Shown: positions 17,132 through 26,487, counted from the stretch's first letter. The stretch: 64,000 nucleotides of DNA from Methylobacterium organophilum (GCF_022179465.1 NZ_BPQV01000007.1:186001-250000); one strand, 5' to 3'. Numbers and translations: made by a program. Notes: generated by a model from the sequence alone, not told the origin.

Positions 17132-18931
17132 GTGCCGCCCTTCCCGACCATCCCCGCCCTGCACGCCGCCTATGCCGAGGGCCTGACGCCACGGGCCGTG
17201 GTGGCGGCGTTCTACGAGCGGCTGCGGGGCATCGACGATCCCGGCATCTTCCTGGCGCTGGTGCCGGAAGCGGAGGCGCTGGCGGCCGCCGAGGCCCTCG
17301 GGGCCTTCGCGCCGGAGACGAAGCCGCTCTGGGGCGTGCCCTTCGCGGTCAAGGACAATATCGACGTGGCCGGGTTGCCGACCACGGCAGCCTGCCCGGA
17401 CTTCGCCTATGTGCCGGAGGAGACGGCGCCGGCCGTGCAGCGCCTTCTGGCGGCGGGCGCGATCCTCGTCGGCAAGACCAATCTCGACCAGTTCGCGACC
17501 GGGCTCGTCGGGGTGCGCACGCCCTATCCCGCACCGCGCAATGCCTGCGATCCGGCCTATGTGCCCGGCGGCTCCAGCAGCGGCTCCGCGGTCGTGGTCG
17601 GGCACGGTCTCGTCGCCTTCGCGCTGGGCACCGACACGGCGGGATCGGGCCGCGTGCCGGCCGGGCTCAACAACGTCGTCGGCCTCAAGCCGTCCCTCGG
17701 CTCGGTCTCGAACCGCGGCATGGTGCCGGCCTGCCGGACCCTGGACACGATCTCCGTCTTCGCGGGCACCGTGGCGGATGCGGATGCCGCCTTCCGGGTG
17801 ATAGCCGGCTACGATCCCGAAGATCCCTGGTCGCGGCGGCTGCCGCTTCCGCCCCGGTCCACCGGCCTGCCCCCGGGCCTGCGCCTCGGCGTGCCGGATG
17901 CGCAGGGCCGCCGCTTCCACGGCGACGGGCAGGCGGAGCAGGCCTTCGATGCGGGGCTGGAATGTCTGGCCGGCCTCGTCGGCGAAACCGCGCGGCCGAT
18001 CGACTTCGCCCCGCTCTTCGCGGTGGCGGAGCTGCTCTATACCGGCCCCTGGGTGGCGGAGCGCTACGAGGCGATCCGCCCCGTCATCGAGGAGCGGCCC
18101 GAGATCCTGCACCCGACGACGCGGGCCGTCATCGCCCATGCGAAAAGCTACGCGGCCGCCGATGCCTTCGCCGGCCTCTACCGGCTCGCGGAGCTGCGCC
18201 GGGCGGCGGAGCGCATCTTCGAGGACGTGGACGTGCTCGTGGTGCCCACCTACCCGCGTCCCCGCACGGTCGCGGATCTCGCCATCGACCCGATCGGGCC
18301 GAACAGCGAACTTGGCACCTACACCAATTTCGTGAATCTGCTCGATTGGTGCGCCCTCGCCGTGCCCGGCCCGCGTCGCGAGGACGGCCTGCCCGCCAGC
18401 CTCACCCTGCTCGCCCCGCGGGGACAGGACGGGCTTCTCGCCGCCCTCGGCGCCCGCCTTCACGCGGCGGCGGGCGTCACGCTCGGCGCAGGAGACGTCC
18501 CGGCCCCGGCGCCGGAGGACGGCCCCGCGCAGGCGGCCCCCGGAGAGATCGAGATCGTCGTGGTCGGGGCGCATCTGTCGGGCCTGCCCCTCAATCGCGA
18601 ATTGACCGATCTCGGCGCCCGTTTCCTGCGCAGCGGCCCGACCCGGCCGGATTACCGCCTCTACGCCCTGGCCGGCGGTCCGCCGCAGAGGCCCGGCCTC
18701 CTGCGCGTCGGGGACGGAGCGGGCGCGGCGATCGAGACCGAGGTCTGGGCCCTGCCGCCCGCCGGCTTCGGCCGCTTCGTCGCGGGCATTCCCGCGCCCC
18801 TCGGCATCGGCACCGTTCGGCTCGCCGACGGCACCGCGCCGAAAGGTTTCCTCGTCGAGACCGAGGGCGTGACGGGCGCCGCCGACATCACGGAATCCGG
18901 CGGCTGGCGCGCCTTTCTGGCAAAGGCCTGA
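17132..18931 (+). CDS. atzF: Allophanate hydrolase
   Basis: The 599-residue protein has an amidase-signature domain (about 1-440) and the C-terminal domain typical of AtzF/DUR1,2-type allophanate hydrolases (about 470-599). The Ser-cisSer-Lys triad is visible: K74 in VKDNID, S148 in GGSSSGS, S172 in TAGSGRVPAG. It splits allophanate to ammonia and carbon dioxide, the last step of biuret and cyanuric acid use. The GTG start at 17132 has AGGAG seven bases upstream. No urea carboxylase is adjacent, which favours the biuret route over the urea amidolyase route. Confidence 0.93.
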   Translation: MPPFPTIPALHAAYAEGLTPRAVVAAFYERLRGIDDPGIFLALVPEAEALAAAEALGAFAPETKPLWGVPFAVKDNIDVAGLPTTAACPDFAYVPEETAPAVQRLLAAGAILVGKTNLDQFATGLVGVRTPYPAPRNACDPAYVPGGSSSGSAVVVGHGLVAFALGTDTAGSGRVPAGLNNVVGLKPSLGSVSNRGMVPACRTLDTISVFAGTVADADAAFRVIAGYDPEDPWSRRLPLPPRSTGLPPGLRLGVPDAQGRRFHGDGQAEQAFDAGLECLAGLVGETARPIDFAPLFAVAELLYTGPWVAERYEAIRPVIEERPEILHPTTRAVIAHAKSYAAADAFAGLYRLAELRRAAERIFEDVDVLVVPTYPRPRTVADLAIDPIGPNSELGTYTNFVNLLDWCALAVPGPRREDGLPASLTLLAPRGQDGLLAALGARLHAAAGVTLGAGDVPAPAPEDGPAQAAPGEIEIVVVGAHLSGLPLNRELTDLGARFLRSGPTRPDYRLYALAGGPPQRPGLLRVGDGAGAAIETEVWALPPAGFGRFVAGIPAPLGIGTVRLADGTAPKGFLVETEGVTGAADITESGGWRAFLAKA

Positions 18932-18966
18932 CAGCGCGGTCGAGTCGCCGGCGCGCCGGCACGGCC

Positions 18967-19015
18967 GTTGCATTCTCGGCAACAGGCCACTCGGAAAGTA
19001 GCACTCGTTTGCAAC
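18967..19015 (+). promoter_or_regulatory. Bipartite regulator site, copy 2 (before the ABC transporter operon)
   Basis: GTTGC-N7-GCAAC (18967-18983) and GCACTCGTTTGCAAC (19001-19015) repeat the layout found before atzF, again 17 bases apart. It lies 68 bases before the substrate-binding protein gene. Confidence 0.55.
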
Positions 19016-19082
19016 GATCCCGCCGACTAGGCTTCTCTTCGTCCCAAGTTTCCCGTCAGATCCCACCCTCAGGAGCGCGTCG

Positions 19083-20177
19083 ATGATTGCCCGCCGTACA
19101 GTTCTTGCCGGTCTCGGCGCCGCCGGCCTCGGCCTCGCCACGCGCGGGCGCGCGTTCGCCGCCGGGAACGTCACCGTCGGCTTCATCTATGTCGGGCCGA
19201 AAGACGATTACGGCTACAACCAGGCCCATGCGCTGGCCGCCAAGGCGCTGAAGGGCCTGGACGGCGTCGAGGTGACCGAGGAGGAGCGCGTCCCCGAGAC
19301 CAACGCGGTCGAGAAGACCATGGAGAGCATGATCAATCTCGACGGGGCGAGCCTGCTCTTCCCGACCTCCTTCGGCTACTTCAACCCCTACCTGCTGGCC
19401 GAGGCCAAGAAGCACCCGAAGATCCAGTTCCGCCATTGCGGCGGCCTCTGGACCGACAAGGACCCGAAGAATGCGGGCTCGTATTTCGGCTACATCGCCC
19501 AGGGCCAGTACCTGAATGGCATCGTGGCCGGGCACATGTCGAAGTCGAAGAAGATCGGCTTCGTGGCGGCCAAGCCGATTCCGCAGGTGCTCAACAACGT
19601 CAACGCCTTCCTGCTCGGCGCCCAGAGCGTCGATCCCTCCATCACCTGCCAGGTGATCTTCACCGGCGAGTGGTCGCTGGCGGTGAAGGAGGCGGAGGCC
19701 ACCAACGCCCTGATCGACGGCGGCGCCGACGTGATCACCTGCCATGTCGACAGCCCGAAGGTGACGGTCGAGACCGCCGCCCGCCGCGGCGCCTTCGTCT
19801 GCGGCTACCATGTCGACCAGTCGGCCCTGGCCCCGGAGAAGTACCTGACCGGCGCCGAATGGAACTGGCTGCCGATCTACAAGGGCTTCGTCGAGGACGT
19901 GAAGGCCGGCCGCACGCCGCCGAACTTCGTGCGCGGCGGCCTCGCCGACGGCTTCGTGAAGATGAGCCCCTATGGACCCGCCGTGAGCGAGGCGGCCCGC
20001 AAGAACGCGGACGCGGTCAAGGCCGAGATGCTCAAGGGCGGCTTCGAGATCATCAAGGGCCCGCTCAAGGACAATACCGGCAAGGAGATCCTCGCCGCCG
20101 GCAAGGGCCTGCCCGAGAAGGCGGTGGAGCTCGAGAGCACGAGCTACCTCGTGGCCGGGGTGAAGGGCTCGGTGTAA
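19083..20177 (+). CDS. BMP-family ABC transporter substrate-binding protein
   Basis: A 364-residue exported protein whose N-terminus (MIARRTVLAGLGAAGLGLAT) has adjacent arginines and a hydrophobic core, suggesting Tat export. The mature domain has the PnrA/Med (Bmp) pattern, including NVTVGFIYVGPKDDYGYNQA. Bmp proteins usually bind nucleosides, but in an operon with biuret and formamide hydrolases the ligand is more likely biuret, a urea derivative or a related amide. It is followed by a GC-only hairpin that probably raises its level over the permeases. Confidence 0.88.
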   Translation: MIARRTVLAGLGAAGLGLATRGRAFAAGNVTVGFIYVGPKDDYGYNQAHALAAKALKGLDGVEVTEEERVPETNAVEKTMESMINLDGASLLFPTSFGYFNPYLLAEAKKHPKIQFRHCGGLWTDKDPKNAGSYFGYIAQGQYLNGIVAGHMSKSKKIGFVAAKPIPQVLNNVNAFLLGAQSVDPSITCQVIFTGEWSLAVKEAEATNALIDGGADVITCHVDSPKVTVETAARRGAFVCGYHVDQSALAPEKYLTGAEWNWLPIYKGFVEDVKAGRTPPNFVRGGLADGFVKMSPYGPAVSEAARKNADAVKAEMLKGGFEIIKGPLKDNTGKEILAAGKGLPEKAVELESTSYLVAGVKGSV

Positions 20178-20188
20178 GGCGGCGAAGA

Positions 20189-20211
20189 CCCTCCCCCCGC
20201 CGGGGGGAGGG
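20189..20211. repeat. GC-only hairpin after the binding-protein gene
   Basis: CCCTCCCCCC (20189-20198) and its complement (20202-20211) form a 10-bp stem with a three-base loop. No T-run follows. Similar CCTCCCC/GGGGAGG hairpins occur at 4902-4920, 24129-24147 and 59996-60013. Confidence 0.65.
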
Positions 20212-20278
20212 ATCGACCGGCGCGGCTGGCACGGTTCCTGCCCCGCCCGTTGCAACCCCGGGTTAAGGAACGCCGAAC

Positions 20279-21418
20279 GTGGTCGCGGACGCTGCCCCCT
20301 CGCCGATGAGCGTCGCCCCGCCCCGGGCTCCGGCCGGCCTCCAGGCCCGCGCCTGGCTCGCGCGCCGCTCCGAAGCCCTGGCGATTCCCCTCGGAGCGGC
20401 GGTCGGCGGCTTCCTGCTCTTCAGCTTGTTTTTGCTGGCCTTGGGCAAGTCCCCCCTGGCCCTGGCCGACCTCGTCTGGCGCGGCGGCTTCGGCTCCGCC
20501 TTCGCCCTCCAGAACAGCCTGCAGCGGGCCGCGCCCCTGCTCTTCGCCGCCCTCTGCGTAGCGCTGCCCGCCCGTCTCGGGCTGGTGGTGATCGGCGGCG
20601 AGGGCGCGATCGTGCTCGGTGGCCTCGCCGCAGCGGTCATCGCGCAGCCTTTGAGCGGGGCATCGCCCCTCGTCGCCCTCCCGGCCATGGCGCTCTTCGC
20701 CATGGTGGTCGGCGGGATCTGGATCGGCGCGGTCGGCTTCCTCCAGGCCTATCGGGGCGTGAATGCCACCATCGCCAGCCTTCTGATGTCCTACATCGCC
20801 ATCGCCGTTTCGAACCACCTGATCGAGAACGTCTTCCGCGATCCGGCGAGCCTCAACAAGCCCTCTACCTACGGCATCGGCGACGCCAACATGATCGGCC
20901 AGATCCCGGGCGTCGGCGTGCATTGGGGCCTCGGCTTCGGCATCCTCGCCTGCCTCGTCGCCTACCTGCTGATGGACCGCACCACTTTGGGCTTCGCCGC
21001 CCGCATCGCCGGCGGCAACGTGCGCGCGGCGCAGATCCAGGGCCTGCCGGTCGGCCGCCTCATCGTCGGCCTCACGGCGCTGGGCGGCGCCTTCGCAGCC
21101 CTCGCCGGCTTCTTCGAGGTCGCCGCCGTGCAGGGCAACGCCAACGCGACGCTCGCCGCGGGCTACGGCTACACCGGTATCCTCATCGCCTTCCTGGCGC
21201 GGCAAAATCCTCTGGCAATCCCGCCGGTTGCCCTGCTGCTCGGCGGCATCGAGGCCTCGAGCGGCCTGATCCAGCGGCGGCTGCAACTGCCCGATGCCAC
21301 CGTGCTGGTACTGGAAGGCCTGCTCTTCCTCGTCGTTCTGGTGAGCGAAACCTTCTACGGCCGCTTCAAGATCTTCAATCCGCATCTCTGGGCGCAGAAG
21401 CAGGCGGTGGGAGCGTGA
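20279..21418 (+). CDS. ABC transporter permease (nucleoside/BMP type), first
   Basis: A 379-residue membrane protein with about nine to ten hydrophobic helices. It contains the cytoplasmic loop AARIAGGNVRAAQIQGLPVG, the coupling region of the branched-chain/nucleoside permease family (BPD_transp_2). With the second permease it would form the heterodimeric channel. The GTG at 20279 has AAGGA upstream; ATG 20306 is an alternative nine codons in. Confidence 0.88.
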   Translation: MVADAAPSPMSVAPPRAPAGLQARAWLARRSEALAIPLGAAVGGFLLFSLFLLALGKSPLALADLVWRGGFGSAFALQNSLQRAAPLLFAALCVALPARLGLVVIGGEGAIVLGGLAAAVIAQPLSGASPLVALPAMALFAMVVGGIWIGAVGFLQAYRGVNATIASLLMSYIAIAVSNHLIENVFRDPASLNKPSTYGIGDANMIGQIPGVGVHWGLGFGILACLVAYLLMDRTTLGFAARIAGGNVRAAQIQGLPVGRLIVGLTALGGAFAALAGFFEVAAVQGNANATLAAGYGYTGILIAFLARQNPLAIPPVALLLGGIEASSGLIQRRLQLPDATVLVLEGLLFLVVLVSETFYGRFKIFNPHLWAQKQAVGA

Positions 21419-21425
21419 GGCGGCG

Positions 21426-22349
21426 ATGAGCAACGATCTCGGCCTCTGGAACGTGCTGCTCGCGGTGATCGGCGGGGCGATCCGCGTCTCGACACCATTC
21501 CTGTTCGTGAGCCTCGGCGAGACCATCACCGAGCGCTCCGGGCGCATCAATCTCGGGCTCGAAGGCACCCTCGTCTTCGGGGCGATGTCGGCCTATGCCA
21601 CCGCGGTGATGACCGGCTCGCCCTGGGCGGGCGTGGCGGTGGCGGGCCTCTGCGGGGCCGGCTTCGGACTGCTGCACGGCTATGTCTGCAGCTTCCCTCG
21701 GGTAAACGACATCGCCATCGGCATCGCTCTGATGCTGTTCGGCTCCGGTCTCGCCTTCTTCCTCGGCAAGCCGTTCATCCAGCCCTCCGCCCCGCCCCTG
21801 CCGGCGATCTCCTTCGGCTTCTGGTCGGATCTTCCGCAGGTCCAGGCGGCGCTGCGCGTCAATGTGCTGTTCCTGATCGGCGCGGCGATGGCGGTCTTTC
21901 TGTGGTGGGCCTTCCGCAACACCAAGGCCGGGCTCATCATCCGCGTGACCGGCGACAGCGCCGATGCCGCCCGGGCCATGGGCTACGACGTCGACCGTGT
22001 CCGCCTCTACGCCACGGCGGCAGGCGGCGTCCTCGCCGGGATCGGAGGGGCCTATCTCTCCCTCTACTATCCCGGCTCCTGGAACGAGGGCATCTCCTCC
22101 GGCCAGGGCCTGATGGCGGTGGCCCTCGTCATCTTCGCCCGCTGGAATCCCCTCGCCTGCTTCGGGGCCGCGCTCCTCTTCGGCGGCGCCGGGGCGCTCG
22201 GCCCCGCCCTGCAATCGGTCGGCATCAGCCAGGGCTACTATCTGTTCTACGCCGCCCCCTACGTCCTCACCCTCGCCCTGCTCATCGCCACCTCCTCGCC
22301 CGACCGGGCGCTGGCCGGGGCGCCGGGCGAATTGTCCCTGTCCAAGTAA
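21426..22349 (+). CDS. ABC transporter permease (nucleoside/BMP type), second
   Basis: A 307-residue membrane protein of the same family, with the typical second-permease motifs ERSGRINLGLEGTL near the N-terminus and VTGDSADAARAMGYDVDRVR as coupling loop. It begins seven bases after the first permease, so both are made from one message. The formamidase gene follows 25 bases later. Confidence 0.9.
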   Translation: MSNDLGLWNVLLAVIGGAIRVSTPFLFVSLGETITERSGRINLGLEGTLVFGAMSAYATAVMTGSPWAGVAVAGLCGAGFGLLHGYVCSFPRVNDIAIGIALMLFGSGLAFFLGKPFIQPSAPPLPAISFGFWSDLPQVQAALRVNVLFLIGAAMAVFLWWAFRNTKAGLIIRVTGDSADAARAMGYDVDRVRLYATAAGGVLAGIGGAYLSLYYPGSWNEGISSGQGLMAVALVIFARWNPLACFGAALLFGGAGALGPALQSVGISQGYYLFYAAPYVLTLALLIATSSPDRALAGAPGELSLSK

Positions 22350-22374
22350 AGCGTCCAGGTTCAAGGAGTTCTCG

Positions 22375-23403
22375 ATGAATGGCCTCGGCGGACTGAACAA
22401 ATCCCCGAACGGCGTCGTCATAGGCCTCGTGCAGCTTCAGTTGCCGACGGTCGTCACGAAAGCGGACCTGAAGGCACAGACCGACCGCATCGTCGCCATG
22501 GTCGCGAAGGCACGCGCCAACATGGCGGGCATGGATCTCGTCGTGTTCCCCGAATACGCCCTGCACGGGCTGTCGATGGACACCAACCCCGAGATCATGT
22601 GCTCCCTCGACGGGCCCGAGGTCGCGGCCTTCAAGAAGGCCTGCATCGACAACAAGATCTGGGGTTGTTTCTCCATCATGGAGTTCAATCCCAGCGGCTA
22701 CCCGTACAATTCCGGCCTGATCATCGACGATACGGGCGAGCTCAAGCTCTACTACCGCAAGATGCACCCCTGGGTGCCGGTCGAGCCGTGGGAGCCGGGG
22801 GACCGCGGCATCCCAGTGATCGAGGGACCGAAGGGCGCCAAGATCGGCCTTATCATCTGCCACGACGGCATGTTCCCGGAAATGGCCCGGGAATGCGCCT
22901 ACAAGGGCGCCGAGATCATGATCCGCACCGCCGGCTATACCGCCCCGATCCGCGAATCCTGGCGCTTCACCAACCAGTCCAACGCGTTCTGCAATCTCAT
23001 GGTCACCGCCAACGTCTGCATGTGCGGCTCGGATGGCGTCTTCGACTCCATGGGCGAAGGTATGATCGTCAATTTCGACGGCTCGATCATCGCCCATGGC
23101 ACCACCGGCCGGGCGGACGAGATCATCACCGCGGAGGTGCGGCCGGACCTCGTCCGCGAGGCGCGCCTGCACTGGGGCGTGGAGAACAACATCTACCAGT
23201 TCGGCCACCGCGGCTACACGGCGGTGAAGGGCGGGGCCGGCGATTGCCCCTACACATACATGCACGACCTCGCCGCCGGCCGTTACCGGCTGCCCTGGGA
23301 GGACCAGGTGAAGGTCGTCGACGGGACGAGTTGCGGCTTTCCCGCCCCGACCCGTTCCTATGGTGAGCGTCAGTCCCCCCAGGCCCAGGAGGCGGCGGAA
23401 TGA
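22375..23403 (+). CDS. amiF: Formamidase
   Basis: The 342-residue nitrilase-superfamily enzyme has the catalytic triad E60 ([10 protein letters not shown]), K129 (YYRKMHPW) and C162 ([10 protein letters not shown]). The CHDGM and EPWEPGD segments match formamidase AmiF rather than aliphatic amidase AmiE. It hydrolyses formamide to formate and ammonia in the cytoplasm. The formate could be oxidised for energy in a methylotroph. Its stop overlaps the next gene's ATG (ATGA), so the two are translationally coupled. Confidence 0.9.
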   Translation: MNGLGGLNKSPNGVVIGLVQLQLPTVVTKADLKAQTDRIVAMVAKARANMAGMDLVVFPEYALHGLSMDTNPEIMCSLDGPEVAAFKKACIDNKIWGCFSIMEFNPSGYPYNSGLIIDDTGELKLYYRKMHPWVPVEPWEPGDRGIPVIEGPKGAKIGLIICHDGMFPEMARECAYKGAEIMIRTAGYTAPIRESWRFTNQSNAFCNLMVTANVCMCGSDGVFDSMGEGMIVNFDGSIIAHGTTGRADEIITAEVRPDLVREARLHWGVENNIYQFGHRGYTAVKGGAGDCPYTYMHDLAAGRYRLPWEDQVKVVDGTSCGFPAPTRSYGERQSPQAQEAAE

Positions 23404-24119
23404 GCATCCTTCCCTTCCCGTCCTCGGAAGTCTCGGTCTCCGGCAGCTATGTCGCGTCCGAACCCTATCCCTGGCCCTATGACGGCTCACTCAGGCCAGA
23501 CAACACGGCCCTCGTCATCATCGACATGCAGACCGATTTCTGCGGCAAGGGCGGCTATGTCGACGCCATGGGCTACGACCTGGCGCTGACCCGGGCGCCG
23601 ATCGGGCCGATCGGTCGCCTGCTCGAAGCGGCACGGGCGAAGGGCTACCACGTCATCCACACCCGCGAGGGGCATCGGCCGGATCTTGCGGACCTGCCGG
23701 CCAACAAGCGTTGGCGCTCCCGCCGCATCGGCGCCGGCATCGGCGATCCCGGCCCCTGCGGCCGAGTGCTGGTGCGCGGCGAGCCCGGCTGGGAGATCAT
23801 CCCGGAACTCGCGCCCCTGGCCGACGAGCCGGTCATCGACAAGCCCGGCAAGGGTTCCTTCTGCGCGACCGACCTGGAGCTGATCCTGACGACACGGGGC
23901 ATCCGCAACCTGATCCTTACCGGCATCACCACGGATGTTTGCGTGCACACGACCATGCGCGAGGCCAACGATCGCGGATTCGAATGCGTGATCGTCTCCG
24001 ACGGCACCGCTGCGACCGATCGCGGCAACCACGAGGCCGCGCTCAAGATGGTGACCATGCAGGGCGGGGTCTTCGGCGCCGTCGCCTCCTCGGAAGCCAT
24101 CCTCGCCGCGATGGGCTGA
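23400..24119 (+). CDS. biuH: Biuret amidohydrolase (cysteine hydrolase, isochorismatase family)
   Basis: The 239-residue enzyme has the cysteine-hydrolase triad D42 (VIIDMQTDF), K148 ([10 protein letters not shown]) and C181 (TTDVCVHTT). The long segment [15 protein letters not shown] and [12 protein letters not shown] are as I remember rhizobial biuret hydrolase BiuH. It would convert biuret to allophanate, the substrate of AtzF encoded 4 kb upstream. A triuret hydrolase is the closest alternative. It overlaps the formamidase gene by four bases. Confidence 0.87.
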   Translation: MSILPFPSSEVSVSGSYVASEPYPWPYDGSLRPDNTALVIIDMQTDFCGKGGYVDAMGYDLALTRAPIGPIGRLLEAARAKGYHVIHTREGHRPDLADLPANKRWRSRRIGAGIGDPGPCGRVLVRGEPGWEIIPELAPLADEPVIDKPGKGSFCATDLELILTTRGIRNLILTGITTDVCVHTTMREANDRGFECVIVSDGTAATDRGNHEAALKMVTMQGGVFGAVASSEAILAAMG

Positions 24120-24128
24120 CGCCCCTTC

Positions 24129-24147
24129 CCTCCCCTGCATGGGGAGG
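24129..24147. repeat. CCTCCCC/GGGGAGG hairpin
   Basis: A 7-bp stem around TGCAT between biuH and the ABC ATPase gene. It resembles the other GC-only intergenic hairpins listed at 20189. Confidence 0.55.
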
Positions 24148-24175
24148 AGCCATCTTGGCACGTTCGGAGAGACCG

Positions 24176-25717
24176 ATGAGCGAGACACCGGAAGAAGCCG
24201 CCATCGGCGTCGAGACCATCGGCATGACGAAGCGCTTCGGCGGCTTCACGGCACTGGACGATGTCTCGATGAAGATCGAGGCGGGTGGCTTCCATGCCCT
24301 GCTCGGCGAGAACGGCGCCGGCAAGTCCACCCTCGTCAAATGCGTGATGGGCTTCTACGCGCCGACCTCCGGCTCCGTTCTGGTCGATGGGCGCGAGGCC
24401 GAGATCACCAACCCGAAGGGTGCGCAGGAGCGCGGCCTCGGCATGGTCTACCAGCACTTCACCCTGGTGCCCTCGCTTACGGGCGCTGAGAACCTCGTCA
24501 TCTCCCGGGCCGACGCACCGAAGGTGATCCATTGGGCGACCGAGCGCGAGCGCCTGTCTGCCTTCATGACCGGCATGCCGTTCAAGCTGAACCTCGACCG
24601 GCCGGTAGCGGAGCTGGCGGCGGGCGAGAAGCAGAAGCTCGAGATCGTCAAGCAGCTCTACCTCAAGGCCCGCTTCCTCATCCTCGACGAGCCAACCTCC
24701 GTGCTTACCCCCGGCGAGGCCGAGGAGGTGCTGGGGCTGCTGCGCGCCATGACCGACAAGGGCGACCTCACCGTCCTGATGATCAGCCACAAGTTTCGCG
24801 AGGTGGAGGCTTTCGCCCGCTCTCTGAGCGTCCTGCGCCGGGGCCGGCTCGTCGGCGGGGGCGCGGTCGGCACGCTCTCGCGCGCGGACATGGCGGCGAT
24901 GATGGTGGGCGAGCGCGTGACCCGCGCGCCCGCCGCCCGCATCGGCACCCCGGACGAGGACCGAGAGGTGCTGCGGGTGGAGAGACTGACGGCGACCGAC
25001 GTGTCGGGCCTGCGCCACATCGTCATCGACGACCTGCGGGTGCGGGCGCGGGAGGTCGTCGGCATCGCCGGCGTCTCCGGCAACGGCCAGAAGGAACTCG
25101 CCGATGTGCTCGGCGCGCAGCTGCGCGCCACCGGCGGGCGCGTCGTGGTGGCAGGTGCGCCCTATTCCGGCAGCCGGGCCGAGAGCCGGGCGCGCAAGGT
25201 CCGCTTCATCCCGGAGGAGCCCCTGCGCAATGCCTGCGCTCCCCTGATGTCGGTGGCCGAGAACATCGGCTTCCGCGCTTTCGACCGCCGGCAGGACGAT
25301 CCCGCCCGGGCGCCGACCTTCTGGCTGGACCGGGGGGCCCTCACCAAGCGCGCCCACGAGCTGATCGGCCGCTTCGGCGTGAAGACCGCCTCCGCGGCCG
25401 CGCCCATCGCCACCCTGTCGGGTGGCAACGTTCAGCGCGCGGTGCTCGCCCGGGAGCTGACCGACCCGGTCGACCTGCTGATCGTGGTCAATCCCTGCTT
25501 CGGCCTCGACTTCGCCGCCGTGTCGGAGATCCGCAGCCGCATCATCGCCGCGCGCAACGAGGGCGCGGCCGTCCTGCTCATCAGCGAAGATCTCGACGAG
25601 ATCCTCGAGCTCTCGGACAGGGTGCTGGTGATGTCGGAAGGCCGGATCGTGCACGAGACGCCGGCCGCACAGGCCAACATCGCCGAGATCGGCCGCTTCA
25701 TGGCCGGCCATCACTGA
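24176..25717 (+). CDS. ABC transporter ATP-binding protein, two nucleotide-binding domains
   Basis: The 513-residue protein carries two fused ATPase domains, as in RbsA/NupA-type importers. Domain 1 has Walker A GENGAGKST and Walker B FLILDEPTS. In domain 2 Walker A is degenerate (GVSGNGQKE), the signature is LSGGNVQRA, and the usual PTxGLD is NPCFGLD; one weak site is common in this family. It energises the two permeases encoded 2-4 kb upstream. Its place after the enzymes suggests a single operon from 19083 to here. Confidence 0.92.
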   Translation: MSETPEEAAIGVETIGMTKRFGGFTALDDVSMKIEAGGFHALLGENGAGKSTLVKCVMGFYAPTSGSVLVDGREAEITNPKGAQERGLGMVYQHFTLVPSLTGAENLVISRADAPKVIHWATERERLSAFMTGMPFKLNLDRPVAELAAGEKQKLEIVKQLYLKARFLILDEPTSVLTPGEAEEVLGLLRAMTDKGDLTVLMISHKFREVEAFARSLSVLRRGRLVGGGAVGTLSRADMAAMMVGERVTRAPAARIGTPDEDREVLRVERLTATDVSGLRHIVIDDLRVRAREVVGIAGVSGNGQKELADVLGAQLRATGGRVVVAGAPYSGSRAESRARKVRFIPEEPLRNACAPLMSVAENIGFRAFDRRQDDPARAPTFWLDRGALTKRAHELIGRFGVKTASAAAPIATLSGGNVQRAVLARELTDPVDLLIVVNPCFGLDFAAVSEIRSRIIAARNEGAAVLLISEDLDEILELSDRVLVMSEGRIVHETPAAQANIAEIGRFMAGHH

Positions 25718-25732
25718 GTTTGCGGAGAGGCC

Positions 25733-25942
25733 TCAGTAGATCAGGCCGGCCCGCTTCAGTTCGCGCTCGACCTCGTCGCAGGCCGCATCCAGCGGGTCGT
25801 CGTTGCTGGCCAGCGGCGGCATGAGCGGCGTCATGGGGGCGAAATCGAAAAGTTCGGGGGGCGCATCGACGATGCGGGCGCCGCCAGTCTCCGGCTCCGT
25901 ATCCTGCCGCCGGGTGAGGCCGGGGAACAGCTTCGACAGCAT
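25733..25942 (-). CDS. Small hypothetical protein, 69 residues
   Basis: The protein starts MLSKLFPGLTRRQDTEPE, has a central Pro/Phe-rich part (LFDFAPMTPLMPPL) and ends VERELKRAGLIY. I do not recognise a family. A strong AGGAGG lies just upstream of the ATG, which supports real translation. It is convergent with the ABC ATPase gene, only 15 bases away. Confidence 0.6.
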   Translation of the reverse strand: MLSKLFPGLTRRQDTEPETGGARIVDAPPELFDFAPMTPLMPPLASNDDPLDAACDEVERELKRAGLIY

Positions 25943-26198
25943 GCGCGCCTCCTGAGAGACAAACCGGGCATTGGTTCTGCCGGTTCCGGCCCGGCATGGC
26001 CTGTCGAGCCGAGAGTCTGCCGCGCCCATCCTGTCCGCAGCGGCGCAGCGATTCAACCTCTGCGGGCATTTTCGCACCAGCGCTCCGCGGGACGGGCAGC
26101 CGTGCCGGGCGGAGTGATCGCTTCATCGCAGCTTCGTGAAATACGGCCGCGGCAAGCTGTGCTATCGATCGATCATAGCGTTTCACACCTGACCTCCG

Positions 26199-26235
26199 CC
26201 CCGCGGCCTCATTTCGGCTCGCGGGGTTTTTCTTT
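26199..26235 (+). terminator. Orphan intrinsic terminator
   Basis: CCCCGCG (26199-26205) pairs with CGCGGGG (26220-26226), followed by TTTTTCTTTT. There is no plus-strand gene upstream since 25717, so it may end a small RNA. Confidence 0.7.
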
Positions 26236-26342
26236 TGGCCGACCGGCTGCTCTACGGTCTCGCCCCAGAGACTGTCTGCCCCGCGAGGGCCGCCCCGGGC
26301 GCAAGTTTGGCCCTCACAGGCGTTTTCATCCAAGAAGATCGT

Positions 26343-26366
26343 TCCAAATCTTCGGAGCAATTTGGA
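26343..26366. promoter_or_regulatory. Dyad before the SsuB/TauB-type ABC operon
   Basis: TCCAAAT (26343-26349) and ATTTGGA (26360-26366) are perfect 7-bp inverted arms around a 10-base spacer, 120 bases before the ATPase start. A regulator site is plausible. Confidence 0.35.
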
Positions 26367-26487
26367 TTCATCGTTTATTGACCTGATCAAGCTCCCCGAA
26401 CATCCTTGTATGCATGCGGCTCCATCGCGTGCGTTATCGGAACTCCGAGCCGGTGACGTGCAGGAGTGCGACCAGTGTTCAGGATCG

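Larger units (their letters stand above)
25943..26487. other. 545-base intergenic region with an orphan terminator
   Basis: No convincing gene. The region holds the promoter of the small minus-strand gene, an intrinsic terminator on the plus strand (26199-26231) with no gene before it, and an AT-richer part before the next ABC operon with the dyad TCCAAAT-N10-ATTTGGA (26343-26366). Confidence 0.5.

Noticed and set aside
16085-19186. A 1033-codon minus-strand frame across lysR and atzF
   Set aside because: The LysR protein starts at 16978; the preceding part is antisense to atzF and has no family sequence, a common effect of high GC.
26102-26386. A 94-codon plus-strand frame
   Set aside because: It runs through the intrinsic terminator at 26199-26231, has no ribosome-binding site and has no family-like sequence.
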